From Ornithodoros turicata (lineage: Eukaryota > Arthropoda > Arachnida > Ixodida > Argasidae), in assembly GCF_037126465.1 (NCBI RefSeq), contig NC_088203.1, positions 98,518,668 through 98,582,667 of the forward strand: 64,000 nt of DNA, read 5' to 3'. Below are positions 45,325 to 55,984 of the stretch, piece by piece (positions within the stretch are counted from its first letter, which is position 1; each line of letters starts with the position of its first letter). The notes below the pieces were generated by a model. The model was given only the letters and a program-made list of their open reading frames with translations, had not been told where the DNA came from and searched no databases. A program made the translations under genes and the position numbers.

Positions 45325-47075
45325 GTCCACGTCGGGTGCTGATATCTCGCTTACGCTACTCAGGCACTAAAATGATAAGGTTGTTGTCTGTCCCCTCGAA
45401 AATTTTCTAACGGATAGAAATGGTGTGCCGGAGGTATCTACAGTGATAGCCTCCTCCTGCAGCGAATGGCGCTCGTATTTTTCTGGTCAATTTCCACCTA
45501 ATGGCATGTCGGGGGCCGGGCAAAGTGAAGCTCACCATCTAAAATGCCGCTCCACTCGTTATGCGAAACACGGGTATCCTAAGGGACGTCTCACTCTCTT
45601 CGTTAGTTAGCTCGGTAACCGAAGGGCTTGCCGCCCTAATCATGCCACTGGGAAACATCCGTGCGAACAAGTAATTAACTATGCGGGCTTGCAGTGTTTC
45701 ACCACAAAGCCTCACTGTCATATTTTAAGCATATCTTGTGGTAATAGCGACTGGGGACCCTTCTTCGGGCTATACGCGGACAAGGAGGAAATTGTGGGGA
45801 ATTACATTATATTGGGAAAACCAAAGCTACGAGTTTTCGTGTGTCCGGGGTTTCACAAAAGCAAGGGTCGCTGATAGAACTGTCTCGAAAAATATGTATA
45901 CAGACAGGTTTTTTTTTTTAGATTGTGTACTCACACACCTATGTTCACTGATAGCTAGAAAGAGATGGATGCCAACATCAGCGTTAATACATATCTTAAC
46001 ACAGTAACTTCATTCTTCGGGATGTAGCTTTCGAACCCGTTGCCCCAAATATTTCGAAAAGCGAGCTAATGTTCTTTGGCGTTTCCTTTTTCCCTTCAAG
46101 TTTCGCTTCCTTGCGTAACATAACAGGTGATGGAACTCCAGTCTTTGTAAATGACTGTGCCTCCATCCCACTGTTTCCGTTCCTTTTGTCAAACATCGTC
46201 TTACTCCTTCGTCTAGAGGAAGTGAAACTGATGAAGGACATAAAAAGGCAGGTCTCGTCTTATTACAATAGCTCTTTAATAGAATTTCGGAAGTTTGTAC
46301 AGATGTGCGTAACCTCTTCAATAAGAAACTATTAGGCGGAAAACTCTTTTCCAAACACTATTAGTAAGCGCGCTCAAAGCTATGCTGTAAGGCAATTATG
46401 ATAACAATACAACTTCAGTAAAGGACGAGCAAAACGGGAATATAATAGAGGAAGAAAAATTATGGTAATCCCAGTGCAGGAATGAAATGAGCCGTCTGTT
46501 CGTCTCCCCCTCCCCCTTTTTTTTTTTTTTTTCAGCATTGAACTGTGTCAGAATCTGTGCCAGTTAAAACGTGCGTCAAACTGCACAGGCGCGAAACCGC
46601 AATGGGAATGGAAAGGATGAAAAAAAAGGGAATAAAACGGGAAAAGGCAATGGGAATAAAATTGTCCCCAATGGACCTTTCGCGTAAAACATTTCCCATG
46701 TGAGGACGGTAGAGTTCAACAAAGTTATTTCAAACGCAGAACGACTTTCCTTGACGCATCGCGAGCTTTCAAGAGGAACGAATAAGAACAACGAAAAGTA
46801 AAATGAATGGGCCAACTCGAAATCACGACATCGGCCAAACTCACTAAAGTCTCGCCTCATAATTGTTCGCAAAATTTCGCAGCATAACTTGCGTGAATCA
46901 ACCGATCGCTGACAGGCGTAATGTCCTAAAATGGTAGCGGTAATGGTCGGTAGCGCAAGTAATAGTTCAGTAGAATACTCCAGGATTCACAAAAAGACGA
47001 AAGAAAAAATTCAGTGGCGATTTAGCGGTACATGCGAGGGAAATGCGGTAGCATTAAGCGCCTTTTCCTGTCTAA
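45325..47075. other. Unassigned spacer
   Basis: No domain recognised; a T18 run lies near 46515-46532. Confidence 0.4.
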
Positions 47076-47079
47076 ACCC

Positions 47080-47206
47080 GACCACCGGTTGTCCACTTCC
47101 CGTCTATACTGGACTTCCGGTTATGCCCTAGCGGTCTAACCTGACTTCCGGTTGTCCACCTCCGGTCTATACTTGACTTCCGGTTCGACAGTTTTAATTA
47201 CTGCAT
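47080..47206. repeat. Tandem repeat, unit about 30-35 bp
   Basis: Three to four imperfect units carry ACTTCCGGTTGTCCACTTCC and GGTCTATACTTG-like words. It grades directly into the AATTACC-rich tract. Confidence 0.75.
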
Positions 47207-47570
47207 GTAAGTCCATTTAATTAACCTTTAATTATCCTGAATTACTTTCAATCAGCCTTTAAGTACCCTTAAATTTCTTGAATTTCATTTAATTCCATCT
47301 AATTACGTTTACCTGCTATAATTACTCTCAATCTCCCTTTAACTGACGTTATTTACCTTTAATTACCTGCGGTTACCTTCGGTAATCTTTCATTTCATTT
47401 AGTCTTTCTCTTAATTACATTTCTACATATCTACATATCTTACATTCATTACATTTAAACTCAACTTTCTTGCTTTAATTACCTCTAACTACCTTTAATT
47501 ACTCTTGCCTCTTACTCTTACTTGATTACCTTAAACTTCTTCAATTTCATACCACTCACCTTCATTTACA
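47207..47570. repeat. Degenerate AATTACCTTT-rich satellite-like tract
   Basis: For about 360 bp the plus strand is built from variants of TTTAATTACCT with strong strand asymmetry: T-rich and C-containing, with almost no G. Units are too diverged for a fixed period, roughly 10-12 bp. No coding sequence. Confidence 0.65.
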
Positions 47571-47629
47571 TTTACCCTCTGATCTCCCATTTACATGTTC
47601 ACTTATACCTCTGCCTCGGTGTGGCTTCA

Positions 47630-48375
47630 CCATCTCACACACACACATTCACGTATACAGCTTTTTCCATTTTGACTTTCCTAATGCTAACGCATTAATA
47701 AAATGTTACGATACCTCAATATGCAGCTATCGTTAGATATCATACCTGTAACACTGCACGCAACGAATGTGATGTGCATAATATGCATTCCTTTCAATAT
47801 TCCAATATTCATTGCAACAATTAATTGGTTTAGCGCCTCACAGACAGACATCAGAGAGCCTTCACATCTCCTTGAAGCATGTGTGTTCGTAGAGTCACTA
47901 AATAAGCTTCGCTTCAGAGTATCGACACTGAGATCCAGAGAGCAGGAGCGCCATCTTGTTTCTGCACCACACCGGTGCCATTCTCATGCAGTTGAGGATC
48001 AAAGACAGCTAACATAATGCTCACTGTGGATTAGAGAAGCGTGTATGATTGTTGTGCGATAATCCATGTACATATTGTCCACGAAAGCGTCCCGGGGGTG
48101 TCAAGGTGAGCTCAAGGCTGTCAACCTTGATGAGCTGCTGGCAAACTAAAGGACCATTTCACCCGCGCACGATAGATGGCATCGTCCGCTAAAATGTGCC
48201 TGAATTGGGCATGCGCGTGGCTACCGTGGCGCGGAAAGAAGATGACGCATGCTTACTTTTGGCTCACTCGGTGTTGATACTCTGAAGCGAAGCTTATTTA
48301 CTAACTCTATATGTGTTCGTAATGTCTAATAGATTTCCCCATAGCAAGTATGCAAGAACACATTTGAGTAATACT
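47630..48375. other. Unassigned spacer
   Basis: One open frame (47703-48017, 104 codons) shows no recognised motif. Two inverted words near 47895-47940 and 48270-48300 (AATAAGCTTCGCTTCAGAGT and its partner) suggest a TIR element of about 400 bp, but the interior was not diagnostic. Confidence 0.35.
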
Positions 48376-48380
48376 GTGCG

Positions 48381-48562
48381 AAAATAACAAAGACGGTTAA
48401 GAGCATCAGCTGTTTACTATATACATTAAAAACAAGACTTTCGTGCAGTAGGCTGCACTTCTTCAGGTTTGAGGACCTGAAGAAGTGCAGCCTACTGCAC
48501 GAAAGTCTTGTTTTTAATGTATATAGTAAACAGCTGATGCTCTTAACCGTCTTTGTTATTTT
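48381..48562. repeat. Perfect palindrome, 88-bp arms, 6-nt spacer
   Basis: 48381-48468 and 48475-48562 are exact reverse complements over all 88 positions; the spacer is TTGAGG. Each arm holds ACCTGAAGAAGTGCAG, CCTA and CTGCACGAAAG (48475-48505 in the right arm), a 6-bp hairpin that recurs with changed loop and stem bases at 42006-42036. Perfect identity of the arms implies recent formation or ongoing arm-to-arm conversion. The motif points to a Penelope-like terminus with a hammerhead-like core; this is inference. Confidence 0.8.
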
Positions 48563-48569
48563 TGATTCT

Positions 48570-51500
48570 GCATCGCCGGAAACTTGCACATTGTTTTTCT
48601 TCACGTTCTACGATAATACTGTGCGACTGAAAAATAGCGGATAACCGAAAATTTCGCCGCCTAGCGCAAATACCTGGCACTAGATGCTGCCTCTTATGTT
48701 TACAGTAAAGTAAAGAACACGTGACCCTGTGTTTCGCACTAGCTACACGTCCTTGTAATATACACTCCAAAACAGCATAAAATACCTGTTTCGAAACATT
48801 GTAATTTTAATGCAAGGCTTTGAAGTCGTTCAGCTGACCATGACTCTTTTATAAGGCGAAATGGTATATACACCAAGAAGCTAAAGTTCAAGCAAAGAGA
48901 TAGTGATGTGGTTATACTTAACGGTTCGGTTGGGACGAACTGCATCACCGCTCAGGCATATACTGTTGATGAGCACGGGCACAATAAATTAATTATTACT
49001 ACTATTATCATCATCTTAAAGACTACTAATACGTACTGAAAACCGGCACGCGAACACCTCGGGACACTCTAATCGCAAAAGCTTTTGCGCTACCACACGA
49101 GACAACAATGAAAACAAAATAGCCCCAAACTTCCCAATGTTGCTAAGTTGATAGGTAAAGTCAACGAGCACCCCCTCGGTACTGTTTTGAGTGGGCTCAG
49201 CATTCACAGCCTAACATACCATAGCATACATGGGCGATAACACTGTGACAGTTCGTTTCATGCCACGCATCCCTGCGTTAAAACTATTGTCTCCAAGCTA
49301 CCTAATTGTCATCATGCTGCGTAGTTGAGAGTTTGTTTCGTTCGCGAGTCAACAAAGATAACGTCATTCAGCCGAAGGCAAATATTTGTAGCTCGAACGT
49401 CATTCCAATACATACGTTAATGAACTGGAAGCTTGTCACACCGCTTTAGGGAAGCCACTGGGATAAAATAATGACGCTAGTTTGAAGGTAGTCAATGAGA
49501 CAGCAGAGTTCATGTTGTCTAGGGCCACAAATATACTGTAGGTTGAAATAGTGTCTTTTTAATCCTCGTGGCCTGCAGACTAAGCCACGGCGCATGTATT
49601 TCCCGAAAGAATGATGCAATCGATCATTCGGATGGGGTCAAGAGACGAATGGAGCGGCGCCACCATTATGGAGCTCTGCGGGAGAGCGTGACTTGTGAGC
49701 GGGCGCGAGCGAGATTGATGGGAATTCCGCTGGCTGTCTTTGTGCAGCGCAGTATTCGCAACTTTTCATCGACCGAAGAGGGTGCTCTGCGATTTTCAAG
49801 ATGGCATCGGAGAGGTGATTCGTATACGTAGTTATTTCGCTGGGTCGCGTTCAGCCGTGAGGTAATGCATGGAACGTAAAACCCGAAAAGACGAAGAGGG
49901 GAAGAACATGATTGAGAACACGGAGGGACAAAGACAACACGCACACGGAAGCATTCAACTAGTGTTCAACTCCGCGTTCTCAATCATGTTCAGTCCAAAC
50001 CAACACCGTCTACACATTCTCGAACGAAAGGAAGAAGCAGTGAGCTTCCTTCAAGTGCTATTTTCTCTCATATATGCGGCAACGATTCGACCCGATAAGG
50101 ATACGTGCTGCGAAGGCAGGCGGGGGTCTGTGGTGGAAGGAGATGTCGTCCTCAAAGCAGCCCATGCAGTGATTTACCCAGGCCCCCAAAAAACCCCAGC
50201 ACCCCCAATTTTTTGGCGACACCCCCACCCCTAATGTTTTTCTTTACGACATAGCTGTAATGCTGACTCCCCCCACAAACACTTTTTTTTTTCGACAACC
50301 ACCCATGTCTGCGATTCAGGAAGCCCATGTAATCTGCCCCGGGCTCGTATCACGTGAAAATATCAACGGTATGTTTATCAGCCTGGTTCCTTAGACAAGC
50401 AATTTCAAAAGTGCGCCGCAAAACATTAGCGTCACTGTGGACAGATTAACAAGTAACAATTTTGCTGAGCCGTGTTCATGCAAATACCAAGCGCGAGGAA
50501 GGCGTACGCACGTTATTGCTACATTATTGTGGATACACAATTAAGTAGTTTCGTGGTCCCTCCCTGACCTAGACAGTAAAGTCACAGATTACGGTTAAGG
50601 TTTATGCTTCCTTATATTTCAAAGAGTACCTTCGTCCTTGCACAGTGCTTTTTCCTAATTGAAGAGTCACAACCTTGCTTGCTTCGAGATGCTTTAATCT
50701 TAATCCATATTTCTTTCTTACAGGATAGGCATCAACAATGTTGATGGACTCTCCTCTACGGATGTGGAACAACGGTGAAGGAAAATGCCAAAAGTTAATA
50801 TTATTAAACACACAAAAGTAAAAGACTTGTGCTATGTCAAACAAAGTTCCCGCATTTCAACTCGACGACAGTGAACTTGAAGAGATAAAACATGATTTCG
50901 TCTTTTTAGCAAACTTCTTCGTCAACTTCGCCCGCGTGGCGACGACACCGTAGCTGAAAGTTGCGGCGTGTGGGTTCATTGTAGTAAAATTGAACATGCC
51001 ATGCGATACGAGTATTAATCGAAAATAGAAAACCGACACTAGCTTCGAAGCTCCCCACTGATTGTGTTTCCTCCATCGTGCTTGCAGGAGCCTACCACAC
51101 AAACCAAAGGACTACATAAACTGGGTTCATCGTCGAGTACTTCTAGGTGACCGAGCATTCCCATGTGAAATGAGGGTAAAGCAACCGAAACTGGGCACGT
51201 GCTCTGGTCTACACTGTTGGTCTATACTTTCAGTGTACGAGAGCTACACTCGCGCAACCCTATAGACTTGGAGTAGCTTGTGCACCAAGTCTCCATTTTT
51301 TTCTCCTATCGTCATCACCATCATTCGCGCAACCCTCGTCAGTGTAGATCGTTCTGGAACTACCCGCGAAATGTTGCACTGAATGGCCAGTGACATGCAC
51401 ACTCAAGCCAGTGCAAGTTTTTCCGCACCCCAACCCACAGTAGAATTCGCTATAAGGTACGCGTCTGCTCCTGCTGTTGCACGTTTTTTTACAGCAATTG

Positions 51501-52875
51501 CGCGTTGCGTACGTTTTTACAACACGTTGCACACTCAGGCTACATTTGACTGCATATCAATGGTGAGTGCAATTCACAGCGTTTAATCTGGCGCGTGATC
51601 GAAGACGACGCCGTCTCTCAGGAGTGCAAGAAGAGGATGCACATTCTTGAGGAGGACGTGGGTCCATCCGGATAATAGGAGGCAAACATCCGGATCCTCA
51701 CAAATCGTTGACACGTGTAGCCTATTAATCCAATATCGGCTATTTATAAGCCGCGACAAGACAAAAAGAAATTTATAGGTTAAATTCACCTTATGAAATC
51801 GAGCGTCATGGTCAATTACTGCCACAATAAAAAACAGCAGAAAATTGTGCCATAGAAAGAAACAGCGCATCACGACACAGTAGGAATTGAGTTATACGAT
51901 TCCATTTCTTAACACCAGTTCTCGCATGGCTATGCGTTGAGACAAGGCAAGAGAACGCCGTGTTGTGAGGAAACTGACGAGGGAAAGCAGCGTTTCATGT
52001 ATACAAGAAAATCACGGTTAAAGTGAGCTGGTCTACTATTTGTCATACAGTGCTTAACAAAGCTGAAGACTGGAAACAGAATTCCCGTTTCCAGCTGGAG
52101 TCATACGCCAGGCTGGCATCCATTGGCCTGATATTTTGCGTTTAAGGTGAGCCACAAACTGGGGAGTTCTGAGCGTCTCGCCACCAATGCGCAGAAACAT
52201 GAGCCCCACCTACGGTTTACCGCACGCTACAGTTCCGCTACTAAGGCTCCAATTCCCCCCAAGAAAAATACTCGAAACAACATTGATTGCTCAGTACCTA
52301 GAAAGAATGGAGGTAAAACGTAAAACACTACGGTCAGCATGGTCAGATACAGACAATGTTAGCACCGCGGCTATCTTCGAAGCGAAATTCAATTAAACGC
52401 CTCATCGCGCTTTTTGTAGTGCGATGCGTCGACTCAGAACTTCAAGCAACCAAGAGACAGAAGATGCCGAAGAAGCTTACCGTGTTGCAAAATCGATGCA
52501 CACCCTTTCACTTTCCCACATTGCCGGCGCGCTGTCTTCACACAGAGTGGTGACGCCACAAGGGTCATGCCAGAGACATGAAATCAGAGGTATAGTTCTA
52601 TGCTTTGCACAGACACTGCACATTTTTCACTCCACGCCGCACTGTCAATAACACATGTCTCGAACACTAAAGCACACAATCTCTTATCACAGCCGTCGTC
52701 AATGGGCAGCCGTGAAACGAAATCCAACAACGAAGCATCACGTTTGCGTCCCGCGTTGACATTTCTGCTTATCGGAACTGGTTACAGCCGGCTTATCAGG
52801 GAAGACCCGCAGACATGATACGTCATGCGCTGCCGATGGTTACGTTGCTTCTTAATGATAATAGGGTGCAGTTTT
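48570..52875. other. Unassigned spacer
   Basis: A short inverted pair, 49903-49923 and 49971-49991 (GAACATGATTGAGAACACGG, 20 of 21 matching over the whole arm), flanks a GGGACAAAGACAACACGCAC stretch similar to the arm at 63492. No gene was recognised. Confidence 0.35.
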
Positions 52876-52877
52876 AA

Positions 52878-52975
52878 ACGTCTCACATGCTGTATAAACC
52901 TGTCACTGCGGCGCGTGCTGTAGGGCAGGGCTGTGGATAATTTACGCTACAATGGGTTCTTTAACGCGAAGTAAC
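52878..52975. repeat. Fragment of the 44940 repeat family
   Basis: GGCAGGGCTGTGGATAATTT, then ATGGGTTCTTTAACGCGAAG, matches the start of the repeat at 44940; the tRNA-like end is missing. Confidence 0.55.
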
Positions 52976-53133
52976 ATGATTCTTATATTATCTCTTATTT
53001 TCTAATTATTTAACGTGCTTCGGAACTCTCAGAGCCATTCTAGTAGCGAGCAATTCGAAATGAATGGAACTTGTCCCACAGCTTCCGAAATACGAAGTTC
53101 ATATTGACAGTAAAGACTGAGATTTATCACAGC

Positions 53134-53638
53134 GTTAAGGGCCTAAACGCATGGAGCGCACTTTTCCGACATTTTCAGGATGCGCGCGCGCTTCGCGTGC
53201 GTGTGACCTCGTAAAAACCAGGTTTTCAACGCGCGTGGAGGGCGTACGCCGCAGTCTGTCGACTAAAGGTATTCGCGCGCGTCTGGGCGCGTCTTCCGAG
53301 AAGTAGACAGAACCATAACCGTCGTGCGGCAGACAAGGTTGCGTATGAGCTGCTCGCATAAATTTTTGGGACATCATCCACCACACTAAATTTGCGTGAA
53401 CATTTTAATAGTGTCTGGAATGAAGGGACGCAGGAACCACAGCAAAGAAGAGCTTCGGCACGTTCAGATATTTGTGGTCGACGAATATAGCAACAATGGC
53501 GCACGTCACTCGTTCCGTACGAGCGCCATGCGTTTCGGATGGTCGCCTCGTTGGCGTTTCTTCGCCTCGTGTGCAACGCCATGGCGTGCGCGCGACGTTT
53601 TGACGCTGAGAAAACGTCCAATGCGTCTCGCCCTTAAC
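53134..53638. mobile_element. CpG-rich TIR element, about 505 bp
   Basis: Ends are GTTAAGGGCCTAAACGCATG and, inverted, a right end reading GACGCATTGG...GCCCTTAAC with gaps. Inside there are many CG dinucleotides (GCGCGCGCGCTTCGCG near 53184), unlike the surrounding DNA. No transposase; no target duplication seen. Confidence 0.5.
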
Positions 53639-54179
53639 AGTCCAGACACCGTTACGTCAGGACATATTTGCAGTAAACCTTGAACAACTCTGGGTATAAA
53701 TGGTAAATCTGCTTCGTCCGATTCCCTGGGTCTCTTAAAGGCATAAGGGAAAAAGAGAAGACTAGCTGGTACACGATTAGGAAGACGAAACTCGAGGCAC
53801 GGAGGCATCTCTCAGCAAATTTTCGTGCACCTAGTTTGTGCTAGAGTCACTACATAGGGGTACAGAATATCGCATTCCTTTTCCGCGCCGGAGCCGCCGT
53901 TCGGTGTCCGCGATTGGGGCGATCGTGTCACGTGGTTTCTCCGTCCAAGAAGGCGCCGTCCACGTTGAGTCCCCTCTATCCAAAACCGGTTTCCTCGGTT
54001 GCGAGCTGGCTCGGTAGCGCGCTGTTCTCCGGCGGAGAATGGGGGAGATTGGCATCCCGTTGCTAGGCGACGCAGCCGCGCCGGACCCAAGATGGCGGTC
54101 TCGCTCGCCGGCGTGGCTAAGTGTCACTACTCTGCTCCGAATGTAGTGACTCTAGTTTGTACGGTATCGGAAATATCCG

Positions 54180-54302
54180 ATACACAGTGTAGGAAACAAT
54201 GTTTACCTCCCTCAAATTGCCGCCCGGTACTCTGTCGGGAACGAACCCACGATCCCGGCCGAGTAAGGCAGCAATGTGTGGGAGGTAAACACTGCTTCTA
54301 GC
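54180..54302. repeat. tRNA-like repeat, inverted pair
   Basis: GTTTACCTCCC at 54201 and GGGAGGTAAAC at 54280 are inverted, and between them lies GGGAACGAACCCACGATC, a mutated B box of the 44940 family. It looks like two copies joined head to head. Confidence 0.5.
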
Positions 54303-54422
54303 GGTGGTGTGTGCTGATGAAAGGGCTCGCCGTTGTCGGCCTCACAGAGGTGGGCAACGTCACGACTGACGCCCTGCACCCTGCGTCCTGGGCCGACTTC
54401 TAAGGGAACTGTGCCGACATAT
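54302..54422 (-). mobile_element. Truncated SINE, second subfamily
   Basis: GGGCTCGCCGTTGTCGGCCT, then GGGCAACGTCACGACTGACG, matches the body of the SINE at 5459. The tRNA-like head is missing because the adjacent MITE begins where it should lie. Confidence 0.65.
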
Positions 54423-54426
54423 ATGT

Positions 54427-55290
54427 CATAGCATGCTCCTAGCCAATCATCATCTCGAATTATATGGTGCCTCTGCCCTGGGGGCTTAATCGCTTCGTCG
54501 TCGTTACGGTCGTTACGAGCAAACGAGCGGCTGGAAAAAGATGGGCACGTCGCGTGACGTATACCACGCCCTCCACATGTCTCGCGAAGAGCGCCATGCC
54601 AACGCCACCTACATACGGAAGGTCTGCTTATTGCCTCCTCTCCTTCCTTCCTTACGTGGACATATGTAGTCAGAATCTGTCTGCTACTGTGATTCCCCGT
54701 TCTGCGAATTCAAGCACCCGCAAATGATTGCGGCTTACTTGGAACCTGCGGAGCTGAATTTTTAGACAAAAAAATGCAACACGCTTCCCGAAAATCAGTT
54801 TTGAAAAAGATTGGGGCCGTCTTGCGCTTTATTTTCAAGTTGTCCCATTTCGTACGCGGAGACGTTCAATCACCACTCGCAGGCGACGGTGGTTCGTCTT
54901 CATGGCCGCAACCGGTGAAAGGACGTTCGTGATAGGCTGCCGCAGTTGAAAACACGATGCTGATTGGCTGACTATTAGTTGTCACGTCACGTCGACGAGT
55001 AAGCAGACTTTCTCTATCTGGGTGGTGTTGGCTGTGCACGCGTTTTATCACGTGCCCTTCTCGACGAGTGCCCCGCCCGTCGTTAGCTCGTAACGCGTGT
55101 AAGCGATTAAGCCCGCTGATTCGTTGAAAACGGGGGGGCGTACGCCTTTTTGTGACACTTATGCTGTTGATAATTGTGACAAAAAAGGCATACGCCTCTC
55201 GTTTTCAACAAATCAAGGCAGGTAACCATATAATTCGAAATGATTTTTGGCTAGTAGCGAAGTATGCGGTGAAGTTCACTTCTAACAGTG
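54427..55290. mobile_element. Family A MITE split by a nested element
   Basis: 54427-54480 matches the left arm and 55116-55290 the rest of the MITE at 9490-9737. Removing 54481-55115 and one CTG restores the family A order around TCTGCCCTGATT. Its central loop is TGATAATTGTGAC-like. Confidence 0.75.
54481..55115. mobile_element. Nested TIR element, 635 bp, CTG target duplication
   Basis: Ends are GGGGCTTAATCGCTT (54481-54495) and AAGCGATTAAGCCCG (55101-55115), with 13 perfect inverted bases and weaker similarity for about 70 bp inward (CGTTACGAGC and GGGCACGT words on both sides). CTG is found at 54478-54480 and 55116-55118. A 3-bp duplication fits PIF/Harbinger- or CACTA-type transposition, but the ends match no family that I can name. 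No transposase. Confidence 0.7.
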
Positions 55291-55299
55291 TACTCCCGA

Positions 55300-55980
55300 A
55301 TGCAACTGTTTACATCATGTCAGCGTGGCATTATCGCCTGCTATTTTCGAAGTCCGTACGTTGACCTCCGTACTCCAAACTGAATGTAACCAGCATTATC
55401 ACCTTTGTTGTCGATGCGCCAAGAAAACTCGAATCATCATCATCATCCCCATGTTCTATGGAACTCGTCATATACTCGTGAGGAACAGCGAGCTTTCGAA
55501 AATGACAACATGAACGACGACACGAGTTATCGGAACCAACATAAAACAGTTCATTTCAACACCGAATATACCCACGGCAGGCACAAAGGGCGCATAGAAC
55601 GTAGAAAACTGCAAAATTCTCTTCCAATTTGTTTAAGGGCGCTCGAAGCCAGCTAAGTACGCCGAGGAAACTTTCTTGCTACCGTATCATTTCCAGCTGA
55701 AGTGGGGACTCTACGTAACGAATGAAAGCTCTTAGGTTGGGAAACCTGAGTCTAAAGAGAACCCGAAGGCACAGCAAGTAAGATACTAGTTCATTAGTGT
55801 GACCGCTTGCGGTGGAAAGCCCATCGTCTTTCAGGCGAACAGAAGATATTTTGCGTGCCACAGAGCTCATCTGTCACCGTTGCGCACTTGTCACGAGGTC
55901 AAGGCTAAAGAAAGTTCAGAACATATAAGTTCACAAACTCATCATTAGCAGCAGCATCATTCCAGGAGTTTTCCACCAAT
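55300..55980. other. Unassigned spacer
   Basis: No gene or repeat recognised. Confidence 0.4.
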
Positions 55981-55984
55981 GTAC

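Noticed and set aside
54196..54300. A second candidate tRNA gene
   Set aside because: Only a mutated B box is seen within an inverted repeat of a dispersed family.
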